This document shows positions 1 to 9,660 of a stretch of DNA of 64,000 nucleotides, piece by piece (positions within the stretch are counted from its first letter, which is position 1; the number at the start of each line of letters is the position of its first letter). The DNA is from Pseudomonas lopnurensis (GTDB lineage Bacteria > Pseudomonadota > Gammaproteobacteria > Pseudomonadales > Pseudomonadaceae): NCBI RefSeq assembly GCF_015070855.1, contig NZ_JADDIX010000099.1, positions 171,019-235,018 of the forward strand, in the 5' to 3' direction. A program made the translations under genes and the position numbers. The notes beneath the pieces were generated by a model, which ran no database searches, had not been told where the DNA came from, and saw only the letters and a program-made list of their open reading frames with translations.

Positions 1-999
1 GACCCGCCGGCGCAGGCGCCGGCAGTAACCGCGGGGATCGGCCAGGCCGTCGATGTGGTCGATGCGCAGGCCATCCACCAGGCCTTCGGCGATCAGCTCG
101 AAGATTTTCGCGTGGGTTTCCTCGAACACCACTGGCCGCTCGACGCGCAGGCCACCGAGTTCGTTGATGTCGAAGAAGCGCCGCCAGTTGATGTCGTCAG
201 CGGCGGTGCGCCAGCTGGCCAGTCGGTAGTGCTGGCGCTCCAGCAGCCCGTGCAGGCGCTGGAAGCCTTCGCCGGTGGTGCCGTCGTAGTGCTGCAGCGC
301 TTGCTCCAGGGCCTGCCGGGTGTCGGCGTCCTCCAGTTGTTGCGCCAGTTCGCTGCGTAGCAGCCGCGCGGTCTGATAGGGAGCAGGCTCGGTCTTCAGT
401 GCATCGAAATGTTGCGCCAGGGCGCGAAGCTGCGGATGGTCGGCGGCGCGCAGCACTTCGCCATAACTGGGCGGCGTGATGGGGAAACGGTGCTCGTAGT
501 GCTCGACGTAGAGCGAACCGTTGTCCGCATCCAGCCGCAGGACGACGCTGCCCTGCTGCAGGGCTTCGCCATAGTCGCTGCCGAGGAAGGGCACCAGCAA
601 CTGCCCCTCGAGCAACGGGTCGGGCGAATTCCATTCGATATCGAAGAACAGCGCATAGGGGCTGCGCCGGCCCCACTCCAGCACGTCGAGCCACCAGGCA
701 TTGCCGGCACCACCGACCGCCATGTGGTTGGAAACGATGTCCAGGATCAGGCCCATGCCTTTGGCGCGCAGGGCCGTGACCAGCCGGCGCAGGGCGGGCT
801 CGCCGCCCAGTTCCGGATTGATGCGGGTCGGGTCGATCACGTCGTAGCCATGCATCGAGCCCGGGCGGGCGGTCAGCAATGGCGATGCGTAGAGGTGGCT
901 GATGCCCAGTTCGGCGAAGTAGTCGACCAATGCGGTGGCATCGTCGAGGGTGAAGCCGCGGTGGAATTGCAGGCGCAGGGTGGCGCTGAGTGCTTTCAT
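1..999 (-). CDS. treY: Maltooligosyl trehalose synthase, 3' end outside the window
   Basis: TreY rearranges the reducing-end alpha-1,4 bond of maltodextrins to alpha-1,1, giving the maltooligosyl trehalose that TreZ cleaves. The protein starts MKALSATLRLQF and shows GH13 features: ISHLYASPLL and GSMHGYDVIDP near the N-terminus, GLILDIVSNHM (region I), and GLRIDHIDGLADP around residue 310, which carries the predicted nucleophile Asp. About 333 residues are present. The rest, including the catalytic Glu region, lies left of the window. The ATG overlaps the malQ stop as ATGA, so the two are translationally coupled in the glgA-treZ-malQ-treY operon. The family call is secure; only the C-terminus is unseen. 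Confidence 0.95.
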   Translation of the reverse strand, partial: MKALSATLRLQFHRGFTLDDATALVDYFAELGISHLYASPLLTARPGSMHGYDVIDPTRINPELGGEPALRRLVTALRAKGMGLILDIVSNHMAVGGAGNAWWLDVLEWGRRSPYALFFDIEWNSPDPLLEGQLLVPFLGSDYGEALQQGSVVLRLDADNGSLYVEHYEHRFPITPPSYGEVLRAADHPQLRALAQHFDALKTEPAPYQTARLLRSELAQQLEDADTRQALEQALQHYDGTTGEGFQRLHGLLERQHYRLASWRTAADDINWRRFFDINELGGLRVERPVVFEETHAKIFELIAEGLVDGLRIDHIDGLADPRGYCRRLRRRV

Positions 1000-3074
1000 C
1001 GATGCGCCGCTCCGCGGGTTGTGCGCCGTGCCTCGGCCAGGCACTTCAGGCGTTGGCTGCACACCGGGCTGTCGAGCAGGGTGGCGCTGTCGCCGGGATA
1101 GCGGCGGCGCCAGTTCGGATGTTTTTCGACGATGCCGGGCATGTTGGTCTGTTCGTCGAGACCGAGGGCGTCCTCCACCGGTAGCAGTACCAGGGGAGCC
1201 GGCGTCTGGCCGATGAAACGGATGCTGGCATCCACCGCCGCAGCGGGTGCCAGCGGGGCGTCGCCGGGCTCTCCCGAGGTTTCGCGCAGGGCTCGATTGA
1301 GACCTGCGCGTTCCCGCTCACGCTCCTCGAACTGCTCGGCGCGGGCCTGTTCGGTGACCTGGCCGACGCGAATGCGCCAGTCGATGTCATGACCCTGCCA
1401 CCAGCCGCTGACGGTCGGGATGTCATGGGTGGTGGTGGTCGCCAGCGCGTGCCGGGACCAGTGCGCCGCCGGCAGGAAATTCGCGGCACCATCACGCTCG
1501 AAGAGCAACACGCGCATACCGAGAACGCCACGCGCGGCCAGCTTGTCGCGCAGACCTTCGGGCACCGTGCCGAGGTCCTCGCCGAGAATCACCGCGCTGT
1601 GCCGCCAGGCTTCCAGCGCCAGCAGACGCAGCAGGTCGTCGAACGGGTAGTTGAGATAGGCGCCCTGGTCCGGTCGCGCGCCGGACGGCATCACCCACAG
1701 GCGCATCAGCCCCATCACATGATCGATGCGCATGCCGCCGGCATGCGCCAGATTGGCGCGCAGCATCTCGATGAAAGCCCGGTAGCCATGATCCTTCAGG
1801 CCCCAGGGTGAAAAGGCGGAGATGCCCCAGTTTTGCCCGTCCCGGTTGAGGATGTCCGGCGGCGCGCCAACGGCGAGGGCCGCCAGCACCTCGTCCTGGC
1901 GGCTCCAGGTCTGGCTACCGCCGCCATCGGCACCGACCGCCAGGTCGCTGATCAGGCCGATGCGCATGCCGGAACTGCGGGCGGCCACCTGGGCACGTTC
2001 CAGGCCGCGCGCCATCAGCCATTGGCAGAAGGCATGGAAGCCGACCGCATCGGCGTTTTCCTCGGCGAAGCGCTGCACGGCGGCACTCTGCGGATCGCGG
2101 TACTGCAGCGGCCAGTCGCGCCAGTGCTGCGGGCGACCTTCAGGCGAGCGCAATGCGGCGTGCAGTGCCTCGAAACGGCAATGGTTCTCCAGCGCTTCGC
2201 CAGCAGCCTTGCGGAAACTCTCGAAATCCTGCTGCTGGGCGTTGCCACCGCTATTGAAGTCATGAAACAGCGTGCGCAGCAGGCGCTGGCGGGCCTCGGC
2301 CACAGCCGGCCAGTCGATCAGTTCGAGTTGCTCCAGCCGTTGCAGTTCGTCGCTCAGGCCGCAGCGTTCGATGGCCTGGCGCAGCGGGTAGTCGCCGAGG
2401 ATGCTGCCCGGCGCGCTGTGCAGCACGTTGTAGAACAGCCGGCTGGACGGTGAATAGGGGCTGTACTGGTTGGGGTGTTCGCTGAACATCGCATGCACCG
2501 GGCTGATGCCCAGTGCATCGGCACCGTAAGCAGCGGCACTGCGGGCCATGGCTTCGAGTGCCAGGGTATCGCCCAGGCCCCCATCGCCGGGGCGACGCAG
2601 GCTGTAGAGCTGCACGGCGAGGCCCCAGGCGCCGTCGCCGGCAATCTCGGTCACGGACGGGCAGGCTGGCGGGGCAATGGCCAGCGTTACCCGGCTATCG
2701 CCGATCTCCAGTCGGTGATAGCCGGGGATTTCGATGGGCGGCAGGCATGCCTGGTCATCCAGTACGCCGTCGCGCCGCTCGCCATTCTCCAGCTGCAGGG
2801 CGAATGCCGCTGCCGGCCGAACATAGCTGGAAAGGTCCAGGGCCGCGTGCTGGTCGCCGGTCAGCAGTGGCGGCAGGCTGGCGCGGCGGTTGTTCATGTG
2901 CAGTTTTTCCAGGCTGGCATCGATTTCTGCGCGGGTTTCGGCCGCCAGCCCCAGGCCGGCGAGTATGGCGCGCAGCACATCCGGCTGGACCCGCTGATCA
3001 CGGCCGTCGGCGTCCACCCAATCGATGGACAACCCTGCGGCCTCGGCCAGGCGGATCAGGCGTTCATCGCTCAT
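996..3074 (-). CDS. malQ: 4-alpha-glucanotransferase (amylomaltase)
   Basis: MalQ is a cytoplasmic GH77 enzyme that moves maltosyl and longer units between alpha-1,4-glucans, here presumably supplying chains for TreY and TreZ. The 692 residues match the long bacterial MalQ form. Visible motifs are GGMRIDHVMGL (nucleophile Asp), VILGEDLGTVP (acid/base Glu) and TTTTHDIPTVSGWW (third catalytic Asp). A GGAG sits 8 bases before the ATG. The gene overlaps treZ by 4 bases upstream and treY by 3 bases downstream. Nothing looks damaged. Confidence 0.96.
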   Translation of the reverse strand: MSDERLIRLAEAAGLSIDWVDADGRDQRVQPDVLRAILAGLGLAAETRAEIDASLEKLHMNNRRASLPPLLTGDQHAALDLSSYVRPAAAFALQLENGERRDGVLDDQACLPPIEIPGYHRLEIGDSRVTLAIAPPACPSVTEIAGDGAWGLAVQLYSLRRPGDGGLGDTLALEAMARSAAAYGADALGISPVHAMFSEHPNQYSPYSPSSRLFYNVLHSAPGSILGDYPLRQAIERCGLSDELQRLEQLELIDWPAVAEARQRLLRTLFHDFNSGGNAQQQDFESFRKAAGEALENHCRFEALHAALRSPEGRPQHWRDWPLQYRDPQSAAVQRFAEENADAVGFHAFCQWLMARGLERAQVAARSSGMRIGLISDLAVGADGGGSQTWSRQDEVLAALAVGAPPDILNRDGQNWGISAFSPWGLKDHGYRAFIEMLRANLAHAGGMRIDHVMGLMRLWVMPSGARPDQGAYLNYPFDDLLRLLALEAWRHSAVILGEDLGTVPEGLRDKLAARGVLGMRVLLFERDGAANFLPAAHWSRHALATTTTHDIPTVSGWWQGHDIDWRIRVGQVTEQARAEQFEERERERAGLNRALRETSGEPGDAPLAPAAAVDASIRFIGQTPAPLVLLPVEDALGLDEQTNMPGIVEKHPNWRRRYPGDSATLLDSPVCSQRLKCLAEARRTTRGAAHR

Positions 3075-4843
3075 GACGATTTCTCCAGATACAGCAGGGC
3101 GGTACGGGCCGGTAGTTGCCCGCAGGGGGCGTTCGGCAACTCGCGGCTGGCGAACAGCAGTTGCGCGGCGGCAGACGCGACGGATACCGGGACGGCGGTC
3201 GCGCCGAGGTTCAGCTCCAGTCGCAGTTCACTGCCATCGCCGAGGCGCCAGCGCGCGAGCGCCGCCGCTTCGCCGAGCACCTGGGCGCCGAGGAACCGTG
3301 CCCCCGGCAGGCGCGGGATGATTTCGGCATGTCGGATCTGCAGCAACTGGCGATACAGCGCATGCCACTCGGCGTGGCCCGGCTCCCGGCGGCTGCCGAA
3401 GTCGGGACGGGAATCCTCGAAGGTGGATACGGCATTGGGGTCGGGAATCCGCTCGCGGGTATGTTCGTCGGCGAATTCGGCAAACTCGGCGAACTCGCCA
3501 CGCCGGCCTTCGCGCACCGCGTCGGCCAGCTCGCCATGGTGGCTGGTGAAGAACAGGAACGGCTGGCGGGCGCCCCATTCCTCGCCCATGAACAGCAGCG
3601 GGACCATCGGTGACAGCAGCAGCAGCGCGGTGGCCGCGCGCAGGGCGTGCGGATCAGTCAGGCTGATCAGGCGTTCGCCGAAGGCACGGTTGCCGGTCTG
3701 GTCGTGATTCTGCAGAAACAGCACGAAGGCGGTAGGCGACAGGTGCGCGCTGGGCTCGCCGCGCGCTTCGCCGCGCCGATTGTTCTGGCCCTGGTAGACG
3801 AAGCCTTCGCCGAGAAAGCGCGCCAGCTTGTCGGTCGTGTCCGGGTGATAGTCGGCGTAATAGCCCTGGCGCTCGCCGGTGAGCAGGGTGTGCAGGACGT
3901 TGTGACCGTCGTCGTTCCACTGCGCAATGAAACCCTGGGTCAGCAGGCTGGCGCGGTTATCCTCGTTCTCCAGCACCAGGTGCACGTGGCGCCCGGGCTC
4001 GACCGCGGCCTGTACCCGTTCGGCCAGTTCGGTAAGAAAGCTGCGATCGGGAATGGCGTGCACCGCGTCCAGGCGCAGGCCGTCGAAACGGTAGTCGAGC
4101 AGCCATGTCAGCGCGCTGTCGATGAAGAAGTCCCGCACCTCGCCGCGGCGGAAATCGATGGCGTCGCCCCAGGGGGTCTGCTGGTCGTGGCGGAAGAAAT
4201 GCCTGGCGTAGCGGCCCAGATAGTTGCCGTCCGGGCCGAAGTGGTTGTAGACCACGTCGAGAAACACCATCAGGCCCAGGCCGTGGGCGGTGTCGATCAG
4301 GTGCTTGAGTTCTTCCGGGCTGCCGTAGGCGGCTTCCGGCGCGTAGGGCAGCACGCCGTCGTAGCCCCAGTTGCGGTCGCCGGGAAACTCGGCGATCGGC
4401 ATCAGCTCGATGGCGGTGACGCCCAGTTCGGCGAGATCGGCCAGGTGCGCCTCCATCGCCGCGAAGCCGCCGTAGAGGCCGGCATGCATTTCATAGAGCA
4501 CCGTCTCGTGCCAGGGGCGGCCACGCCACTCGGCGTTGCGCCAGAGGTAATCGTCGGGATCGACCACCAGACTCGGCGCATGCACGTCGCCGGCCTGGGC
4601 GCGCGAAGCGGGGTCGGGCACCTCCAGCTCATCGTCGATCAGGAAGCGATACAGCGTGCCCGCGCCGTAGGGCGCTTCGATACTGTACCAGCCGTCTTCA
4701 TCGGCGATCATCGGCAGCGTTTGCGCACCCACCACGATCAGGCTGACCTTTCGCGCGTCCGGGGCCCAGAGCCTGAAGCGGGTGGTCCGACTATCCAGTA
4801 ACTCCGGGCCGTGTCGCCCCCTGTGGGCACGCTGCTTCTGCAT
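3071..4843 (-). CDS. treZ: Malto-oligosyltrehalose trehalohydrolase
   Basis: TreZ hydrolyses the alpha-1,4 bond next to the trehalose end of maltooligosyl trehalose and releases trehalose. The 590 residues are the usual family length. An N-terminal carbohydrate-binding-like domain (TTRFRLWAPDARKVSL, about residues 20-100) precedes a GH13 barrel with VFLDVVYNHFGPDGN (region I), GLRLDAVHAI (nucleophile Asp), VLENEDN (Glu) and LQNHDQTGNR (third Asp). AGGTGA lies just ahead of the ATG. The gene begins 12 bases after glgA ends and overlaps malQ by 4 bases, so it belongs to the same transcript. Confidence 0.96.
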   Translation of the reverse strand: MQKQRAHRGRHGPELLDSRTTRFRLWAPDARKVSLIVVGAQTLPMIADEDGWYSIEAPYGAGTLYRFLIDDELEVPDPASRAQAGDVHAPSLVVDPDDYLWRNAEWRGRPWHETVLYEMHAGLYGGFAAMEAHLADLAELGVTAIELMPIAEFPGDRNWGYDGVLPYAPEAAYGSPEELKHLIDTAHGLGLMVFLDVVYNHFGPDGNYLGRYARHFFRHDQQTPWGDAIDFRRGEVRDFFIDSALTWLLDYRFDGLRLDAVHAIPDRSFLTELAERVQAAVEPGRHVHLVLENEDNRASLLTQGFIAQWNDDGHNVLHTLLTGERQGYYADYHPDTTDKLARFLGEGFVYQGQNNRRGEARGEPSAHLSPTAFVLFLQNHDQTGNRAFGERLISLTDPHALRAATALLLLSPMVPLLFMGEEWGARQPFLFFTSHHGELADAVREGRRGEFAEFAEFADEHTRERIPDPNAVSTFEDSRPDFGSRREPGHAEWHALYRQLLQIRHAEIIPRLPGARFLGAQVLGEAAALARWRLGDGSELRLELNLGATAVPVSVASAAAQLLFASRELPNAPCGQLPARTALLYLEKSS

Positions 4844-4855
4844 TGATCACCTATA

Positions 4856-6409
4856 TCACGGGATGGAAAGACTGACCTCGCGGCGCTCCCCGAGCAACTG
4901 TTGATAGAGCGCGTCGTAAGGCCCGATGGCGTGCCGCCAGAAGAAGCCGGCGGCCATCGCCCGGCAGCGCATGGCACCGAGCAACTGCGGATGCTTGTGA
5001 ATCTCCAGCGCGCGCTTCACCGCTTGCCGGTAGCTGTCGGCACTGGGCTCGTCGAACAGCAGGCCGGTGACGCCGTCCTCGATGGAATCCGCCAGGCCAC
5101 CAGTACGACGGGCGATCGGCAATGAGGCGTAGCGCTGTGCGTACATCTGGCTGAGGCCGCAGGGCTCGTAACGCGAGGGCATCAACAGGAAATCGCTGCC
5201 GGCGAACAGCCGCCGGGCATCGGTCTCGTTGAAGCCGATGTGCGCCGCGACACGCCCCGGATGGCGCTGCGCAAGCTGCCGCACAGCCTCTTCGATGGGG
5301 GGCTCACCACGGCCGAGAATGGCCAATTGGCCGCCGCCCTCGACGATGCTGCGCGCCACGTCGAGGGTCAGGTCCACGCCTTTCTGGTGCACCAGTCGCG
5401 ACACCACGGCGAACAGCGGAGCGTCGCAATGTTCGAGGCCGAAGGTTTCGCGAACGTAGGAGGCGTTGGCCTCCTTGCCATCCCAGTAGCGGGCACTGAA
5501 GCCGCGCACCAGATGGGAATCGCTTTCCGGCTCCCAGCTTTCGTCGATGCCGTTGAGCAGGCCGCTGAGCAATCCCTGGCGAGCCTTCATGCGCAGGAAG
5601 CCTTCCATGCCACAGCCGAACTCCGGTGTGGTGATCTCTTCGGCGTAGGTGGCGCTGACGGTGGTCACGTGGCTGGCGTAGGCGATGCCCGCCTTGAGCA
5701 ACGAGAGCTTGCCGTAGAACTCCATGCGCTCCGGGTCGCAGGCTTCTGCCGGGATCCCCAGCGGGCGCCGCAGACTCATGTCGATGTTGCCCTGATAGGC
5801 GAGGTTGTGAATGGTGAACACGCTCGGCGTGGTCAGCCCGCGCCAGTGCATGTACGCCGGAGCCAGGCCGGCCGGCCAGTCATGGGCATGCACCAGCTCC
5901 GGGGCCCAGCTGATGCAGGCGGTGCCGGCGGCGATTTCCGCGGCAGCCAGCCCCAGCCGGGCGAAACGCACCGGATTGTCCGGCCAGTCGTTGCCGTGCT
6001 CGTCGCCGTAGGGCAGGCCCTCGCGCTCGTAGAGTTCGGGGCAGATCAGGACGTAGATGATCAGGCCGTCGGGCATGTCCATGCGGCCGATGCGGCAGCC
6101 CGGCACGTCGGCGTATGGCCCGAGCGTACCGACGATGCGAATGGGCTGGGCACCATTCATCACCTGCGAATAACCCGGGATCAGCACCCGCACGTCGTGC
6201 AACCCGCCCAGAGCGCGGGGCAGGGCAGCGGAAACGTCGGCGAGGCCGCCGGTCTTGATCAGGTCGGTCAGTTCGGAGGTGACGAAGAGGATTCGTCGTT
6301 TGTCGTCATGGCGACTGCGAATCTGCAACGTGGGGCGTATTGCCGGCGGTACGACGGGTGTGGTTCTGAGCAGGCTGAAAGGCCGGGTGTTCACAGCGGC
6401 AATACTCAT
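4856..6409 (-). CDS. glgA: Glycogen synthase (ADP-glucose type)
   Basis: GlgA adds glucose from ADP-glucose to the non-reducing end of alpha-1,4-glucan. It is a GT5 enzyme of 517 residues with the chosen start. The N-terminal ADP-glucose motif appears as KTGGLADVSAALP and the C-terminal catalytic motif as PSRYEPCGLSQMYAQRYA. Two ATGs are adjacent. GGGGAG lies 6 bases before the second (6407-6409), which I prefer; the first would start at 6412. An in-frame extension to 6511 looks non-coding. This is the first gene of the operon, so the main promoter should lie in the 296 bases between it and the divergent cinA-like gene. Confidence 0.95.
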   Translation of the reverse strand: MSIAAVNTRPFSLLRTTPVVPPAIRPTLQIRSRHDDKRRILFVTSELTDLIKTGGLADVSAALPRALGGLHDVRVLIPGYSQVMNGAQPIRIVGTLGPYADVPGCRIGRMDMPDGLIIYVLICPELYEREGLPYGDEHGNDWPDNPVRFARLGLAAAEIAAGTACISWAPELVHAHDWPAGLAPAYMHWRGLTTPSVFTIHNLAYQGNIDMSLRRPLGIPAEACDPERMEFYGKLSLLKAGIAYASHVTTVSATYAEEITTPEFGCGMEGFLRMKARQGLLSGLLNGIDESWEPESDSHLVRGFSARYWDGKEANASYVRETFGLEHCDAPLFAVVSRLVHQKGVDLTLDVARSIVEGGGQLAILGRGEPPIEEAVRQLAQRHPGRVAAHIGFNETDARRLFAGSDFLLMPSRYEPCGLSQMYAQRYASLPIARRTGGLADSIEDGVTGLLFDEPSADSYRQAVKRALEIHKHPQLLGAMRCRAMAAGFFWRHAIGPYDALYQQLLGERREVSLSIP

Positions 6410-6705
6410 CATGTTCTCCCCAGAGGCCCGGCTTCCAGATGCCGGAGCAGCTACGAGCATATTTCTCCCATGCAACGATCCGATGACCGCCGCACACCAT
6501 GAACACGACAAGGCTGAAAGCTTGTTCGGAGCAGCCGCAAAGGGCGGTAGAGCTACGTTGGCCCTACCAGAAACCAGACACGGCGGCGCGGTAGAAGTTC
6601 TTGAATCCAGTCAAATATCTGCAGCTGGAACTCGCACCTTGCAATCTGCTCCGAAACACAAAGGCCGAGACGGCTGTGACCTGTAATCCGGGTGGAGCAA
6701 AAAGC

Positions 6706-7200
6706 ATGCAAGAGATCGAGCGCATCGTCGCTTTTCTTCAGCGCGAAGGACTTCAGCTGACTACCGCCGAATCCTGTACCTGCGGGCTGATGGCCTCGCT
6801 GCTCGCCGATATCCCTGGCTGCGGGCAGGTGCTGGATAGCGGCTTCGTGGTCTATTCACCCAAGGCGAAGAACCGCCTGCTCAAGGTGGATTTCGAAACC
6901 ATCGAGAAATTCGGTCTGACCAGCGAAGAGGTCGCCAGCGAGATGGCCGTCGGCGCGCTCAACGTCAGCGTCGCGACGTTTGCGGTCGCCAATACCGGCG
7001 TGGCGGACGACGCGCAGCAGGACGAAGGCGGCACCCAGTGCTTCGCCTATGCACTGATGCGGGGCGAACGGCAGGTGGTGGTGAGCGAAACGGTGCAATT
7101 CGAGGGTAGCCGGGTGGAGATTCGCGAACAGGCGGCGCGCCATGGGCTGACCCGGCTGCCGGAGAAATATGCCGAGCTGTTGGAGAGGCTTGGAGGGTAA
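6706..7200 (+). CDS. CinA C-terminal domain protein (nicotinamide-nucleotide amidase-like)
   Basis: A stand-alone CinA C-terminal domain of 164 residues. Proteins of this type (PncC, YgaD) deamidate nicotinamide mononucleotide in NAD recycling. The family signature TTAESCTCGLMASLLADIPG is near the N-terminus and VANTGVADDAQQDEGGTQCF in the middle. In many homologues the last stretch reads GIAGPxGG; here it is TGVADDAQQDEGG, so activity on NMN is not assured. The start is set by GGTGGAG 8 bases before ATG; an in-frame extension back to 6601 has no such site. It is divergent from glgA. Confidence 0.85.
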   Translation: MQEIERIVAFLQREGLQLTTAESCTCGLMASLLADIPGCGQVLDSGFVVYSPKAKNRLLKVDFETIEKFGLTSEEVASEMAVGALNVSVATFAVANTGVADDAQQDEGGTQCFAYALMRGERQVVVSETVQFEGSRVEIREQAARHGLTRLPEKYAELLERLGG

Positions 7201-7424
7201 GGCTGTTGGGATTTCGCCAAACTGTTGCCCGGCAAGCCGTTAACTGAACAATGCTTCCGATACGCGGCTCGGCCCCAGCGTATACGTAATAACCCGTGCA
7301 GCGGCTCCATCTCAGCCGTACTGTTCCGTCGCGAAGCGCGTGGCTGCAGGGTTCGCGTGACGTTCTTCCGCAATCCTTTCTTCAGTCGACACGCCGCTCT
7401 GTCCGTAAAGCCGCCCGGCATCGG

Positions 7425-7640
7425 TCACAGCACCTCGGCGCAGAACTCGGCGGGCGTGACGATCCGGGTCCGCCCAATATGGCCACGTTGCAGCAGGCCG
7501 GCGCGGCGATCCCCGGTCACGAGGTAGTCCGCCTCTCCCGCCAAGGTCATGGCCAGCAGGAAGGCGTCGTCCGGATCGTCTGCTTCGGCCTCGATATCCA
7601 GGCGCTCCAACACCACCGCTCGTTGCAGGTTGTTGATCAT
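7425..7640 (-). pseudogene. C-terminal remnant of a PIN-domain toxin
   Basis: The frame encodes about 71 residues ending DPDDAFLLAMTLAGEADYL, VTGDRRAGLLQRGHIG and TRIVTPAEFCAEVL. This matches the second half of PIN-family ribonuclease toxins, including the Asp pair of DPDD and the late Asp of VTGD. The first catalytic Asp (normally in an N-terminal LDTNV-type motif) is missing: going upstream, the frame runs straight into the 3' end of the mechanosensitive channel gene. No antitoxin gene is adjacent. I read it as a 5'-truncated, non-functional toxin. The ATG at 7640 is probably an old internal codon. Confidence 0.65.
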
Positions 7641-7686
7641 GGTGCCGACCTTGGCGGGCTGGAGAGAAATTGAACACCAACCTCGC

Positions 7687-8874
7687 TCACACCGGTGGCT
7701 GCCGCTCCGGTTCTACATGCTCCGGCTGCGAGGTATCCACCGTCGGTTTCTGCCCGACACTCAGGTCCGCGCGGACCAGCGGCAGCGCATGCGGGTATTG
7801 CCGCTGGATGAACCCGAGCAGGTTCTCGCGGATATGGCAGCGCAGGTCCCAGTTGCGCGACGAGTCAGGCGAGCTGACCAGCGCCCGCAACTGGATGGAT
7901 TTCTCGCTGGCATCGGTCACCTGCAGCACGCAGACCCGGCCGTCCCACAGTTCCGGTACGTCCTTGCACAGGCGGCGCAGTTCCTCGCGCAGCGGCTCCA
8001 GCGGTAGCGAATAGTCGGCCCAGAGAAACACCGTGCCGATGAGGCTCGAGCCGCGACGGGTCCAATTCTGGAACGGTTTCTCGATGAAATATTGCAGCGG
8101 CACCACCAGCCGACGGTCATCCCAGATGCGCACCACCACGTACGTACCGGTGATTTCCTCGATGCGCCCCCATTCGTTCTCGACGATCACCACGTCGTCG
8201 AGGCGGATCGGCTGGGTCATGGCGATCTGTACACCGGCGATCAGGTTGGCCAGCACCGGCCTGGCGGCGAAACCCACCGCAAGCCCGGCGAGACCGGCCG
8301 ACGCCAGCAGGCTCGCGCCGAACTGGCGCGCGCCGGGGAAGGTCATCAGCATCGCCGCGATGCCCACCAGCAATACGAAGAAGGCCAGGGTGCGCAGCAG
8401 TACCCGCGACTGGGTCTGGATCTGCCGCGCCCGCAGGTTGTCGACCACGTCCACCGGGTTGCGCAGCTGGATGAACAGTTGCAGACCGCGCAACAGCCGC
8501 AGCGCCATCCAGGTGAGGGTCGCGATGATGAGCAGCGTGGTGACCTGTCGCGCCGCGCCGATCAACAGCAGATCGTCGGGCGCCGAGGCCCAGACGCCTT
8601 GCAGGCCGAGCAGCGGCAGCAGCATGCGGATGGGCTTTTCCAGCTGTTCGGAGAGTTCACGCGTGAACACGAAGACTCGGGCCAGGCGCAGCATCAGCGC
8701 GGTGAGCACGCGCCCGAACAGGCTCAGTACCAGGACCACGAACAGCGCGACCGCCAAGGTGCGCAGTCCCGGCTGGCTGATGTACTGGTCCCATTGCAGG
8801 AGAAAGTGTGGAAGTTCGATGACGCAGGCTCCGGTTCGCCATTTGTCTGGGCAGTGACTTGAACGGCCATGCAA
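7687..8874 (-). CDS. MscS-type mechanosensitive ion channel
   Basis: An inner-membrane small-conductance channel that opens under membrane tension. About 395 residues: transmembrane segments at roughly 35-55, 85-125 and 155-180, then the pore helix ASLLASAGLAGLAVGFAARP rich in Gly/Ala, then the beta domain (VVIVENEWGRIEEITGTYVVVRIWD) and a soluble C-terminal vestibule. The sequence resembles larger MscS relatives of the YbdG/YnaI type. The start is uncertain: the frame opens with TTG at 8874 without a good ribosome-binding site, and no ATG lies between it and the first membrane segment. It is divergent from the DUF892 gene. Confidence 0.88.
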   Translation of the reverse strand: MHGRSSHCPDKWRTGACVIELPHFLLQWDQYISQPGLRTLAVALFVVLVLSLFGRVLTALMLRLARVFVFTRELSEQLEKPIRMLLPLLGLQGVWASAPDDLLLIGAARQVTTLLIIATLTWMALRLLRGLQLFIQLRNPVDVVDNLRARQIQTQSRVLLRTLAFFVLLVGIAAMLMTFPGARQFGASLLASAGLAGLAVGFAARPVLANLIAGVQIAMTQPIRLDDVVIVENEWGRIEEITGTYVVVRIWDDRRLVVPLQYFIEKPFQNWTRRGSSLIGTVFLWADYSLPLEPLREELRRLCKDVPELWDGRVCVLQVTDASEKSIQLRALVSSPDSSRNWDLRCHIRENLLGFIQRQYPHALPLVRADLSVGQKPTVDTSQPEHVEPERQPPV

Positions 8875-9002
8875 AGTTCATGGCCGTTTCGCCTGCCGAT
8901 GCAGCCAGTCGGGCCGGGGGAACTCCTGTCGACGGGGTGTTTCACAAATTACAGGCGGGCTGAAACGGGCCCGGATCATTCAGACCTCGCAGGAGTACCA
9001 CC

Positions 9003-9533
9003 ATGCAGAGTGCACAGACCGGCAACGATGTCCGTACCGAACGCTTGATCGAGTGGCTGCGCGATGCCCACGCGATGGAGGCCCAGGCCGAAACCATGCT
9101 GAAGAAGCAGGCCAGCCGTATCGAGCACTATCCGGAGCTCAAGGCGCGCATCGAGCAGCACATTACCGAAACGCAGAACCAGGCCAGGCTGATCGAGAGC
9201 TGTCTGCAGCGCTATGACAAGTCCTATTCCGGTTTCAAGGACCTTGGCGGCAAGATGATGGCGATGGGGCAGGCCATGGGCGGAATGATGGTCAACGACG
9301 AGATCGTCAAGGGCGCGCAGATGGGTTACGTGTTCGAGAACCTGGAGATCGCCTCCTACACGATTCTCATCGCCGCGGCCGAGGCGGTGGGCGATCTGCA
9401 GACCAAGGAAGTCTGCGAACGCATTCTGGTGGAAGAAATCGCCATGGCCGACTGGCTGCGCGACCACCTCGCCGAATTGACCCAGGCCTACCTGACCCGC
9501 GCCGCGGAGCCGCATGTCGAGGCCAAGCGCTGA
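9003..9533 (+). CDS. Ferritin-like DUF892 (YciE/YciF-type) protein
   Basis: A 176-residue, mostly helical protein matching the DUF892 ferritin-like family (RLIEWLRDAHAMEAQAETML at the N-terminus, VFENLEIASYTILIAAAE in the middle). Structures of this family are four-helix bundles related to rubrerythrin, often induced by stress, with no settled reaction. Carboxylate and His residues typical of a di-metal site are present (E/H in DAHAMEAQ, ENLEIASY, VEEIAMADWL). GGAG sits 7 bases before ATG. It is followed by a DUF2061 membrane protein on the same strand. Confidence 0.87.
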   Translation: MQSAQTGNDVRTERLIEWLRDAHAMEAQAETMLKKQASRIEHYPELKARIEQHITETQNQARLIESCLQRYDKSYSGFKDLGGKMMAMGQAMGGMMVNDEIVKGAQMGYVFENLEIASYTILIAAAEAVGDLQTKEVCERILVEEIAMADWLRDHLAELTQAYLTRAAEPHVEAKR

Positions 9534-9660
9534 GCCATGGCGCTGCTCAACGTACTTCCCTCCGGTCGGATGCATGATGCGTCCAACCGGGGCCTGAATA
9601 CTCATTCACCGCATGGGTTGGTCGAAGGGCTGCGGCCACCGCGCCTGACGGAAGCAACCG

